Positions 22,001 to 32,174 of a stretch of DNA of 64,000 nt are shown piece after piece. The notes beneath the pieces are model-generated. The model did no database searches and was not told the DNA's origin. It saw nothing but the letters and a program-made list of their open reading frames with translations. A program made the translations under genes and the position numbers. Each line of letters begins with the position of its first letter. The stretch's first letter is position 1. Location: contig NW_019091465.1 in NCBI RefSeq assembly GCF_001949145.1, positions 330,536 through 394,535 of the forward strand, read 5' to 3'. Source of the stretch: Acanthaster planci (lineage: Eukaryota > Echinodermata > Asteroidea > Valvatida > Acanthasteridae).

Positions 22001-22624
22001 ATGGATGGAACTGATTCTTGCACACACAAACCACGAACCAAGCCTTCACACTGAAAACGCATGTTCAAAGAGTAGTGATAAGCATTTTAACTCAATGTGA
22101 TGACGTTCGTATGTGTTGGCGTCTAGACAGGCCCATTTTATGATAACTGCGTGTACCTTCGTCGAAGCGTTCATACGCAAAAAGTGATTCTGCATGAGAA
22201 AAAAGTCATTGCATGGATCACTTGAGTTTGACCATCCACCCCAAGGGAAAGCCAAAGAGGAAGCTATATTGCCTTTTTAAGTGAGGCTTCTTTAATGGGA
22301 TCTGCTTTTTGCTGGTTAGCAAACATACATTTGAAATTCACCCGTAACGGTCATGTTAACATGGCCAATCCCACAAAAAATAGTTCTTTCCCACCGATAA
22401 GGGGGTACTTCTGGTCGAGGCGGATTGTAAGGCAAGCCAGTAAAACCGCCCCCCCCAATTTCACAGGAGATATCATGACTTTCAACAACCGCCGTGCCCT
22501 GCACGGCCGAAGCTCTTTCAGAGTGACTCAGGCTGGTGGCCGCCATCTTGAAGGGGGTTACCTCGAATGGGATGAGGTCAATTCACGTCTACGTGTCCTG
22601 GCAGCACAGCTCAACTCAAAGTGA
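18305..22624 (+). CDS. BBOX1: Gamma-butyrobetaine dioxygenase-like protein (five exons)
   Basis: This Fe(II)/2-oxoglutarate oxygenase family hydroxylates gamma-butyrobetaine to L-carnitine, the last step of carnitine synthesis. The spliced exons give 466 aa. The N-terminal zinc domain shows WLRDNCQCPVC (Cys118, 120, 123) with His164 as probable fourth ligand. The iron site is His280 and Asp282 (LSLHTDMAYY) with His427 (ALHGR). Arg440 (GRHLEGGY) is the expected 2-oxoglutarate anchor, 13 residues after the last His as in the family. The C terminus reads DEVNSRLRVLAAQLNSK. RHLEGGY and the C terminus favour BBOX1 over the related trimethyllysine dioxygenase. The protein is about 80 aa longer than the roughly 387-aa vertebrate enzyme, because of an Arg/Ala/Ser-rich N-terminal extension resembling a mitochondrial presequence. 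A splice acceptor just before the ATG suggests an upstream non-coding exon. Confidence 0.92.
19755..19860 (+). CDS. BBOX1: Dioxygenase exon 2: HxD iron ligands
   Basis: The acceptor is CACCTTTTAG and the donor CAGGG|GTAAGC. It encodes PTFQVKSKVDPNHVAYTSG and ALSLHTDMAYYIRQPG. His280 and Asp282 are the facial-triad ligands. Both phases fit. Confidence 0.92.
20131..20333 (+). CDS. BBOX1: Dioxygenase exon 3
   Basis: The acceptor is AAAACTAG and the donor ATTAG|GTAAGG. It begins IQMLHCIDQAEGTGG and ends GSFHQYSRHPTI, with the last codon split. It matches the family core that follows the HxD strand. Confidence 0.92.
20982..21148 (+). CDS. BBOX1: Dioxygenase exon 4
   Basis: The acceptor is CCCGCTAAG and the donor AAAAGG|GTAAGC. 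It encodes LDERGEVVSVTLSDHSRDP through NVFKYKMEK, in phase with both neighbours. Confidence 0.92.
22467..22624 (+). CDS. BBOX1: Dioxygenase exon 5: last iron ligand and C terminus
   Basis: The acceptor follows a CCCCCCCAATTTCACAG tract. It encodes DIMTFNNRRALHGRSSF, then GGRHLEGGYLEWDEVNSRL, and ends at TGA 22622-22624. It supplies His427 and Arg440. Confidence 0.93.
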
Positions 22625-24699
22625 GACAAACGAGAAGCAGGGAGGTGAAATGGAAAGGTTCATGTACATGCTTGTGTTTTACTCTGCCAAAGTGAAGACG
22701 ATGGAGAACGTACACGTCCACGTCCAGTCTTCGACTGGCTCGAAACTAAGAGTACTTAGACGCGAAGTACGTGATTTAAATGAAAGAGGATACAAATGAG
22801 TGAATTTCGGACAGATAAGTAACATGTAAATTAACCACGATATTAGTGACTATAGCTTGATACAAAGCATAAGGGAGGTTACAGTTTTACGCTCAGAAAT
22901 TGGCGATGGATTCACGCCGTAACCATTTTCTAAGGCGTTGATATAAGCAAGGGGCTTTAGTTATGTTTGCTTCCAGTGCATTTCTTACAAAAAAGTTAAT
23001 AGCGCCCTCCTTTGACCGGTAATCTGAGAACCATGCTTTACACTCATCCGTAGACAGTGGATTTCTCACAGTGAATTGGTGCATCGTTTTCCCACATTTT
23101 CAGGGCACAAATTTTCCTCTCGCTCCTTGCTAACTGTATATAGCGCCTAGTGAAGCATTGCCTGTAAGTTGATTCCGGTTTTATTCCTTATCAAGAGGTA
23201 TTTCAAGTAGTTTAGAGGCCTTTATGACAATCGGTTTTCATGTCAAGTTGTTTACACATGTATATACCCACATGTTGACATGTATAAGGAGGCAACAACA
23301 TATAACACACCGAGCGATCAACGTGGTCATGGGGATGCGTGTGGATATTTTCTGCACCGTGACTAACAGGCCTGTTAAATCGACATATTTCGGGCTTTGT
23401 GAGCTCAGTATTTATGTGCACATGTACTCGTTCGACTAGTTATTAGCATGAATCTCAGTGTATTTTGAAACAAGAGACTCATACATGTGTAGTGTTTGTG
23501 TAGTAATAGTGTAGTATACGTATCCATAGCTTGTGTTTTCTCGTTAACTACGCAGTTTTACTCCATGTCAATGACATCATCATCCAATGTGACCAAATAT
23601 TAAAACACCGGAGCTACATGCGAAGTTATTTCCTGACTCCCATTTCGTCAGTGATAGGAGTTTGGCTGGCTGCCAACTTGAGATTAGAAACATCTTAAGG
23701 AGGGCAGTACAGTTGTCATTTAGATAACGTCTGTTACACTTTCTTTGGACCACATCTAGCAAAACGTGTAAGTTGCGCCTTGTACCGTTTTTGCAAATAA
23801 GAAATAACTAGAATTCGCCCATTCGTTAATCCGAGTAATGAAATTTAATGTTACATCAAATTGACATTATTTGCAAGACTTATTGGTATTTCCAACGTAA
23901 ATATTTGCAGATTTTGTAATCCGCTGATTTATTAGTCCATGACCGTAGGTAAGTTACGTTTTCTCAAAAAACGTTTGTTCGAGAAGATGTCGAGTCTACA
24001 ATGTCAATAGGACTACTTGTAAAATCGTACAATTACAACGAGATCACAGTAACAGCGCCTTCGATGGTGTAAAAAATCAACGGATATATGTAGCGAAATG
24101 AAGAATGAACCAAAAGGGACATCATCAAATCGTTTTTACCAAGCACATACATGTTATTAACACAAGAGTACTATGTCTTTATGTCTGTCTGTATTCATCT
24201 AACCAGCTGAATTGAAATTGTGTATGAGTGAACTCAAAGCATAATTCCCACATGACACACAATGAAAACCCTCGATTATACACCAACGTGTCTTCATAGT
24301 TTATTTACAAGTTATCTGCAATTTATACTAATTACAGTTTAAATAAGATATAAAGCGTGTTTGGATGGTGCATAATGCTAATTTAAGAAACAAATGCAAT
24401 TTTCACGGAGCTTCTCTCGATTTAAAACAGAAACAGAACAAAACCCTTTTTTTCAACAGCTCATTTTCAATAGAAAACACTAAGTTAGAAAGAATGCATT
24501 GAAAAGAACAGAATCGACAAGGCCTGCTACCAATAGCATGCACTGCGCAAGTGGGATGGATGGAAATGAAAGAAACAGTAAAAGCGCCGTCTATAAACAC
24601 TCTGAAGCAAAGGACGACAGCACACGACTGGCGACGGAAGGAGCGACGTTTAGGCAGAAAAAATGCAACAAGGAAAGGAAAGAAGACAGCACGATGCGA
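22625..24699. other. Region downstream of the dioxygenase gene; no gene seen
   Basis: AT-rich DNA with only short chance open frames and scattered ACATGTA-type motifs. No exon-like or mobile-element signal was recognised. Confidence 0.4.
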
Positions 24700-25115
24700 C
24701 GGCGACTGCACGACTACTCACGACGCTTAGCAAGGGACCCGTCGTATGGTGTTCTATAGCCTCCAAATGTGCGTGGCGTCGTCCCATCGCCCCGACAACA
24801 CGACGCGTAGCCACGACGCGATGCTACGACAGCTCTGTCGCGTCGCGCCGTCGCCTCGTGGCGTTGCCTCCTTTCCCGTTACTTTTAGGCTACGTATAAT
24901 GCATTACGTCGTGCCGTCGTGTCGTAGCGTCGAGACGTACTGTCGCCTCGTGGCGTCGCGTTGTGTAGATGCATCGCCGTGTAATGCATTACGTGCAGTC
25001 GTGTCGTAGCGTCGTGACGTCGGGTCGTTGTGTCGTGTCCTGCCGTCTTGCCTTCGCGTCGTATCGTCGCGTCTTACTGTCGCCTCGTGGCGTTGCGTTG
25101 TGTAGATGCGTCGCC
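24700..25115 (+). repeat. CpG-dense degenerate repeat (CGTCG/TCGTG type)
   Basis: The stretch is dominated by CGTCG, GTCGTG and ACGAC words. Longer blocks recur: CGCCTCGTGGCGT (three times), GCGTTGTGTAGATGC (twice), TAATGCATTACGT (twice). Its CpG density is far above the surrounding DNA. It is probably a minisatellite or the core of a mobile element related to the 61-62 kb element. Confidence 0.6.
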
Positions 25116-25689
25116 TGGAGGGAGTCTAGAGAGAGAGAAAAAATGTGTCGTAAATAGTACACCGTACTGATTACTTGTTGGAGGCAGGCTTTTGTTGAGT
25201 GTCCTACCAGGCGCAGTGACTCTTCAACAACTTACTATCTGCTGTCAGAGAAGGAAGCAAGTACATGTACATGTACGTGTAATAGTTCTGCTGGTACATG
25301 GCACACGTATATGACACTGGAGGGGAGGGGCTGTTACGGCCAATAATGTGGCAATCGGTCAATCAGTGTAATACTGGCCAATAATGTAATAACTGTAGAT
25401 TTGCTTTTTTCTTAGAAGGTCGTATGGGAGTTAGGTTTTCTTCGAAGTTTTCCCTGCAGGATTCCTCTTATACTAAAGAAACTCTAGAAAGCTCAAAAAC
25501 AAGCTATGTGTTCATGAGAACAATTCAGAATATAATGATGTTGCAAAGGAGTAGCTTGAGCCAGAACGAAATTTTGACAGGTATGTGCAAGGATTTGTTT
25601 CACTTTCATCTATTTTCGAGGGTAGGAATCACTGTTGAATTGAGAGTTAGGATGCTGACCTGCTAGGGGACACTCAGGCTTGCTTCTTA

Positions 25690-26150
25690 AGGAGTATTAT
25701 ATCCAATCTGACGTGATGAGCTGCTCAATGAGCTTGTGTTCGTATATAAAACAAGAGCTTCGCACTACCTGCAAAGTTTCAAGCCACTCGGACATGCCCT
25801 TCGGAAGATACAGGGCTTTAAAGGATACATCTCTAATGTCAGCCGAAATGTTAACTGATAACGTCATCGTGACATGAGGTCAGTTTTCGTCCATAACATA
25901 TTTCTTTTGTGATGTCTTCAAAGTCTTTACCCAACTTGATTCGCTGTTTCGAAAATATATGGGGCTTTAAAGGAAGCACCTTTTACGTCATGTGATTTGT
26001 CAGCTGATGATGTCATCATGACATGATGTCAGTTTTTGTCCTCAACATTTCCCTTTCTAGCTACATATATTTGCAAAATTTCAACCCAGTGGAACGTGTA
26101 CTTAAGGAGATACATGCATAGAGCTTTGAAGTTTGCACATTAAATGCCAA
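25690..26150 (+). repeat. Tandem repeat family with TGATGACGTCATCATGAC core, about 149-bp unit
   Basis: Units carry (A)CTGAT(A/G)A(C/T)GTCATC(G/A)TGACATGA at about 25,854 and 26,003, followed by GTCAGTTTT(C/T)GTCC and AACAT(A/T)T. Gene-free. Related to the arrays at 13.9, 46.6 and 48 kb. Confidence 0.6.
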
Positions 26151-27670
26151 TTATTCCCAATAGGTGAATGTGCATGTTAATTGAAATTACCTCAACACCA
26201 AATAAAATAACAAAATTTATGCAATAAGGTCACCATAATTCATGTAAGTGTTATATACACCTTGGGAAAAGGTGATGTCCATTCAGTTATAATTTGATGA
26301 CAAAATATGTTGAACAATTGTAACATCAAAAGCAATAAGGTAAAATAAGAAGGATCTGCAGGATCCGAAGCCCCCAAAGCCTTCTAAGAATTAAGCAAAT
26401 CTGCGGTTTTTACATTATCGGCATCCGTGTTATTACATTATCGGACGGTTCTAGGGTTATTACATTATCAGCTGATTTTTAATACATTATGGGTGGCTTG
26501 GGTCACGGTTATGACACTATTGGTCGAGTGTTATTACATTATCGGCCGGTATTACAGTACCAGCCGATGTTTATTACATTATGGGCTGGCATTACATTAT
26601 TGGCCGATTGTCACCATTTTCTGCCGTAACAGGGGCGTCTGGTAGCAAGACTCTTTGGAATTGATTAACGATTGGAATTCCGCATCTTTCCTCTGGAATC
26701 TAAAAGGTAATGTACATGACCGTCTTGAGAAGAATGAAACCGATTTTCTACTTTAGAGATACGGCAATTCAAGCTTCAGGAAAGTAAACACAACTCTGGC
26801 GTTGTTTAAATCAACATGTTTCGTTATCCTCAAAGGACCACAGCTACCTCCAGGACCTGCAGGAAATACCGTTGTGAAACCCATTGGTACACTTTAATGC
26901 CGGCCGTGTCGCTAATATTCTCGATTTCCAACCGGGCACTGCGGCACTGCACGCGCTGGGATTTTATTGCTACGATGTTCTGTGACTGCAGCATATTGAG
27001 AACGCGTAAGTAAACTTTTCGTAACTTTCTGGGTAGAAATGGTGTCAGGTATGATAAAAATAATGATTTTCGTCCTTAAAAAAGTCAGGAAGGCTCTTAT
27101 AAAAACAAAAAGGCACCACTGACCTAAGAGTCGGAATTTTATAGACATTAATTAAAAAATAAATCGCGAATTTTCCAATGGATCTTGGAAACATGAGTTT
27201 TTGTTTGAGGTTGTTCCCTCTAGTACATGCTTGCAAACCTATTCCTATTGCATATGCTTATAAGTCACCAAAAGGCGAACTTGCAAATCATGTTTCGTTT
27301 AGTAAGTCTACCTGCACGCTTTAAAAATACCGTGTACAGGATGAACGTTGGGAGATACACCATTCTGAGTCACTGCTGTTAGCAGGGTCATGTGATTAGT
27401 ATTGAGCGCGAATTTATGGTTGATGACACAGCAAAAGAAAAATCCAGCGGTGCTATATTCAGATGGCGCTTTTCAAAGTCCCAAGTGCTTTTCAGCAACA
27501 GAGATACATGACAGAAACGACTCTAATAGTTTGGAGATGAAAACCATACATCTAGGTTCCTCTTTATCCATGTACTTTTGTAATCTGACAGTGACAAACA
27601 GACCCTTTCAGATTCGTTTGATCAGTTTGTCATAGCTTTTATCCACTCCACTCATGTCGACATCACAAAT
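26151..27670. other. Region between the repeat array and the assembly gap; no gene seen
   Basis: Holds a diffuse repeat of (T)ATTACATTAT(C/G)GG(C/T) words between about 26,410 and 26,620, spaced roughly 30 bp, and otherwise AT-rich DNA. No coding sequence is recognised. Confidence 0.4.
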
Positions 27671-28669
27671 NNNNNNNNNNNNNNNNNNNNNNNNNNNNNN
27701 NNNNNNNNNNNNNNNNNNNNNNNNNNNNNNNNNNNNNNNNNNNNNNNNNNNNNNNNNNNNNNNNNNNNNNNNNNNNNNNNNNNNNNNNNNNNNNNNNNNN
27801 NNNNNNNNNNNNNNNNNNNNNNNNNNNNNNNNNNNNNNNNNNNNNNNNNNNNNNNNNNNNNNNNNNNNNNNNNNNNNNNNNNNNNNNNNNNNNNNNNNNN
27901 NNNNNNNNNNNNNNNNNNNNNNNNNNNNNNNNNNNNNNNNNNNNNNNNNNNNNNNNNNNNNNNNNNNNNNNNNNNNNNNNNNNNNNNNNNNNNNNNNNNN
28001 NNNNNNNNNNNNNNNNNNNNNNNNNNNNNNNNNNNNNNNNNNNNNNNNNNNNNNNNNNNNNNNNNNNNNNNNNNNNNNNNNNNNNNNNNNNNNNNNNNNN
28101 NNNNNNNNNNNNNNNNNNNNNNNNNNNNNNNNNNNNNNNNNNNNNNNNNNNNNNNNNNNNNNNNNNNNNNNNNNNNNNNNNNNNNNNNNNNNNNNNNNNN
28201 NNNNNNNNNNNNNNNNNNNNNNNNNNNNNNNNNNNNNNNNNNNNNNNNNNNNNNNNNNNNNNNNNNNNNNNNNNNNNNNNNNNNNNNNNNNNNNNNNNNN
28301 NNNNNNNNNNNNNNNNNNNNNNNNNNNNNNNNNNNNNNNNNNNNNNNNNNNNNNNNNNNNNNNNNNNNNNNNNNNNNNNNNNNNNNNNNNNNNNNNNNNN
28401 NNNNNNNNNNNNNNNNNNNNNNNNNNNNNNNNNNNNNNNNNNNNNNNNNNNNNNNNNNNNNNNNNNNNNNNNNNNNNNNNNNNNNNNNNNNNNNNNNNNN
28501 NNNNNNNNNNNNNNNNNNNNNNNNNNNNNNNNNNNNNNNNNNNNNNNNNNNNNNNNNNNNNNNNNNNNNNNNNNNNNNNNNNNNNNNNNNNNNNNNNNNN
28601 NNNNNNNNNNNNNNNNNNNNNNNNNNNNNNNNNNNNNNNNNNNNNNNNNNNNNNNNNNNNNNNNNNNNN
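27671..28669. other. Assembly gap (999 N)
   Basis: A continuous run of N. The 5' part of the TRIM-like pseudogene just downstream, including most of its RING finger, probably lies here. Confidence 0.99.
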
Positions 28670-29599
28670 CTCCCAAGATCCCTTACCCTGTGTGCCGTCA
28701 AGAGAGGACCCTTCCCGAGACGGTTATACAAGGCCTCAAGACAAACTTTCATTTGGTTGGTCGGATCTAGGAATTCGCTCTGCAAGAAGAAGCTGCGCTC
28801 TCAGGGGGCTCCAAGCTACTCTGTGAGACGTGCCATGAGGACAACGAGGCTTCACATCACTGCATCGACTGCGGAAAGGATGTCTGTGCATATTGCCGCA
28901 AAACGCACTTAGGGTATCCAGTCTCCTCCAGTCATACGGTGGTAACTCTAGACAAGATTCGCCGAGGTAAAGACGTGCACAACCTCAAATCTCATCTGAT
29001 GATCTCCGAGATGCAGCAGAAGTTAAGAAGGCACTCAGCAGCAACACAGCAAAGGCTCAGAAGAGGGTACAGGGCATGGTTACCAGGTCAAAGTTGAAGA
29101 GAATCAAATGCCTGATGAGACTGCAAATCGAACGAATGGATGAGTATGAGAAGACACTGACTGAACTACTGCAGAGAAAGAAACACTCGCTTAAGTCGGT
29201 TCCTGAAGTCAACAAGAATTCACCAGACGGTGATTTCCACTCACCAATGAGCCAGGGAATGGACAATCTAACCGGTCAGCGAACTCCCAAGATTAGGGCT
29301 CTGCAGTTGCATCCCATGTTTGTACAGAGGCAGAAGCTTGGCGTTGACCTTAGCAACGTGGTTCTGAAAGACACCTGGGAGTTGTGTTGAGCGTTTGACC
29401 GGCAAGGAAGCTGTGTACAGGAGTTTGAATCAGCCAAAGGTATCGCCTCTGCTGCTGCTGCTGCTGTACCCGACGAGATTGCTGTGGCTGACTGGAAGAA
29501 CAAACGAGTAGTCATATGCACCAGTCAGGGGTATACTAATCGCACCATTCCAGTTATGGCAAGTCACCATTCCAGTTATGGCAAGTGGGTCTTTCAATG
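28670..29599 (+). pseudogene. TRIM-NHL-like (RING/B-box/coiled-coil/NHL) pseudogene, 5' end in gap
   Basis: TRIM proteins are RING E3 ubiquitin ligases. One frame after the gap reads PVCRQERTLPETVIQGLKTN, typical of the last RING cysteine pair and linker. It is then stopped by TAG at 28768-28770. The same frame continues with a B-box: LCETCHEDNEASHHCIDCGK then DVCAYCRKTHLG, with the Cys/His spacing intact. Near 28,995-29,000 the frame slips by one to a coiled coil (KRIKCLMRLQIERMDEYEKT). A TGA at 29388-29390 interrupts it before an NHL-like repeat (FDRQGSCVQEF ... PDEIAVADWKNKRVVI). Two stops and a frameshift mark a decayed copy. No introns are evident, so it may be an intronless family member or a retrocopy. 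Confidence 0.75.
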
Positions 29600-31490
29600 A
29601 TTACTTTTGATAAGTTTGTTGATGCTGACAGAACAGACAGAGCAAAATAAATGAACATTTGCAATAGCTTGGAAAACAATGTGGAAAAAAAATTAAACCA
29701 AGTTAAACTCCGGAGTAGTAAAACTGTAAGGACCGCCAGCATACCTTCAAGCCATTAAACACTAAAAAAGAGTTGTTTAAAGAGGCATATTTTTATACTC
29801 CCATTTTAAAAACAGTGAAAAATGAAATATGCCTCTTTTGCTTTCTACGTAACCAATAAAAGGCAACAACATAATGCGGTAAAGCCCTTAAATGATTCTT
29901 TGGAGGCAACTTTTATATTGAACTCATGCATTAATAACAGTTAATTTGCAGACATCAATTGGTTATGATGCCCGTTTGTTCGTAAGAGTAAGTAAATGTA
30001 AGTGTTGTTTTATTATTATTATTATTCATTTTTGGTGAGTGCATAATTGTTGAAGGGTATAATGGATTTTTTGTTTAACCCTTCATGAGCCCGGGACGGA
30101 ATCCGTCACTCACCCCCTCAATTTTTTTTTCCGATACTGCCGCAATGCATTTTTTTTTCAGAAGCTGAGCCCTTTAAGTGGTTGTTAGAGTTACTTTTTG
30201 AATTTTCACACCAGTTTGTTGAAAATCCGACACACCTTTTTTTTACGCAGGGTGTTTTTTTTTTAGACATGTCAGCCAACGATATATACTTTTTTCCACT
30301 GCAGTGCTCAATGTACGCGCCGGCACGCACGCGTTTAGCCTTGAACTTCAGATGACTGTAACAACGAATTGCTATGTTTGATAGAGTTCAAACGTACCAT
30401 AAATAATTATAAGGAGTGTCCTGATCTGCTTGACAAGTTTCATAAACACTAAGAAAGGCACAGCCGAGTTCTTAAGGGGTAAAATGGGGGGTGCGTGTTT
30501 TCCCTGGGCTTTGGAATGTGTCAAAGTTAACTCTTCTCTTTTAGGGTTAAACTTAGCCTTGATCAAGGCGCTGTGCGATGAGTTTGACAACCCTGGCTGT
30601 CAGGCCTCCTGTACCTGCGTTGCAGTAGACTTAAAGTCAAGTTGTTGGTCGGTTGTGTTTTTCGTCCATGCACTGCGTCATTTCAAAATTAGTGCGAAGC
30701 CCGTTCACTGTTGCCCGCGATCCATCCAGCATGCCACCCGATCCTGCCCTTGCTCGGGGGCTGTTCAGTACTGGGTTTGGGCACACGTCGGCCCACGACC
30801 CAGATGCCAGCGTAATGATTTGATCAACCTCACGCTGGATAAATATTCATGAGTGCGACAATTGAACTGCATGATTCATATATTTCCATGTAAAGCGCCA
30901 ATAGTCCCTCAAACTACAGAACAAGTCATCCATTTATTTATAGGGATGTGTACAATTGATTAGTGCCAGTTTCTTTCATATCTTGCATCCTTTTATTACG
31001 ACGCTTAGAGACAATTATACAGAATTATTCACGAATAAATCTGTTAACTATCTTTTCTGGTAAGAGAATCAATGCTTTATGGAAAATCATCTTTTTTGAT
31101 AATTTAAACACCATCTTCATTGAACGAGACTGTTGTTGTTGTTAATAAGCGTTTAACTGACCAATCAAACTGCCCCTGAAATAAATATTCTTGTTATCGG
31201 GATTCTTAACCAATCATAGTGCTCTGTCCAATTTTGGTAATAAGCCCATATGCTGCGCACAAAAGGGCTTGTATATTCTTCAGGACGGTATTTGAGTACC
31301 GTGGGACACACATTGGGGAGCGAGGTTCCACTGACCGTTCCCGTGTATTATGAAATTAAGCCCTTTTCAGACGACGCTGAGAAAAACTCGCAGGGCTTGA
31401 GATAAAATATCCAAGGGAGGATTATTTACTTTGCGGTTTTACGCTGAAGGCTTGTCTGTCCTTTCACACAACACAGTGTAACATTTCGCT
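29600..31490. other. Region between TRIM pseudogene and Myb fragment; no gene seen
   Basis: AT-rich, with a TTA-type microsatellite near 30,010-30,026. A 140-codon plus-strand frame (30430-30852) shows no domain and is not called. Confidence 0.4.
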
Positions 31491-31498
31491 GGCATCCC

Positions 31499-31971
31499 TT
31501 GAGATGCGAACTCTTTCTCCAAGGGTTGCTGGTAGACGGTACATTGATGACTAAAAAGTCACGAGTACCAATGCAATACGGAGGTCAAGGGTCAATTTTT
31601 GACAGTCGAGAAAAGTGCCGGAGGTATCACACGCGACTGACGTGGCTGTTGCCAAAAAACGTTCAAATAAAAAGTGATAAAAGTGATGGCGCTGAAAACC
31701 CAAAGAAAAAAAGGCTGAAAAGGAGGCATGGGAATATGAGGAAAACATTCAATTAAAAACAGCGATGGAAAATGCTGTGATCAGGTCTAAAGTGGATGGA
31801 ATGATCCATAATAGCCACGGGTGGCGAGACATTGCCGAAAAGATATCCGGCTGCACTAGCCAACAGTGCCATGACCGGTGGGCACATATGAAGCGCCGGT
31901 ACAGAGAAACTAAGAAGAAAAGTAACACATCGCTTGGAACGTGGATTACACCCAGCCAATTACCGACTTGA
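31499..31971 (+). pseudogene. Myb/SANT-like DNA-binding domain fragment with frameshift
   Basis: A frame open from 31696 encodes KAEKEAWEYEENIQLKTAM, then HGWRDIAEKISGCTSQQCHD and RWAHMKRRYRETKKK, ending at TGA 31969-31971. The three helices with W..EEN..L, GW.DIAE and QC..RW..MKRRYR match Myb/SANT-like (trihelix or MADF-type) domains. The preceding frame (ATG 31499 to AENPKKK) joins it only if one base is lost or gained in the A-run at 31702-31712. It may be a transposon-derived or decayed host gene, or one with a sequencing error. Confidence 0.45.
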
Positions 31972-32100
31972 TTTCAAGTCTAATGTGGCGGAAACACTGC
32001 ATGATTTATATAACGGGTCTTTTGCCCTTATCCAACGTATATTAATAAGCACTGTATGCTCAATGCTTGTCCGAGAGCTTACGAAAAAACTTCACAAGCA

Positions 32101-32174
32101 TACTCGGGTGGGACTCGAACCCACGACCTTCTGGTTACTAGTGCAAAATATCTTAACCACTCGACCACCGAGCT
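32101..32174 (-). repeat. tRNA-like sequence (tRNA pseudogene or SINE head)
   Basis: It is 74 nt with a perfect T arm (GTGGG TTCGAGT CCCAC), an intact B box, an A-box-like GGTGGTCGAGTGG, and an acceptor stem of five Watson-Crick pairs. The CTAGTAA loop resembles a Thr(AGT) anticodon loop. Its stem is broken (TTGCA against CCAGA), so a working tRNA is unlikely. Confidence 0.6.

Noticed and set aside
28670-28785. Minus-strand frame NQMKVCLEALYNRLGKG next to the gap
   Set aside because: It is the antisense of the RING/B-box linker of the TRIM-like pseudogene, which explains the open frame.
27654-28826. Very long open frames across 27.65-28.83 kb
   Set aside because: They consist almost entirely of N and are artefacts of the assembly gap.
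30430-30852. 140-codon plus-strand frame
   Set aside because: No domain, no splice support and a Cys/Ser/Val-rich random composition. Probably a chance frame.
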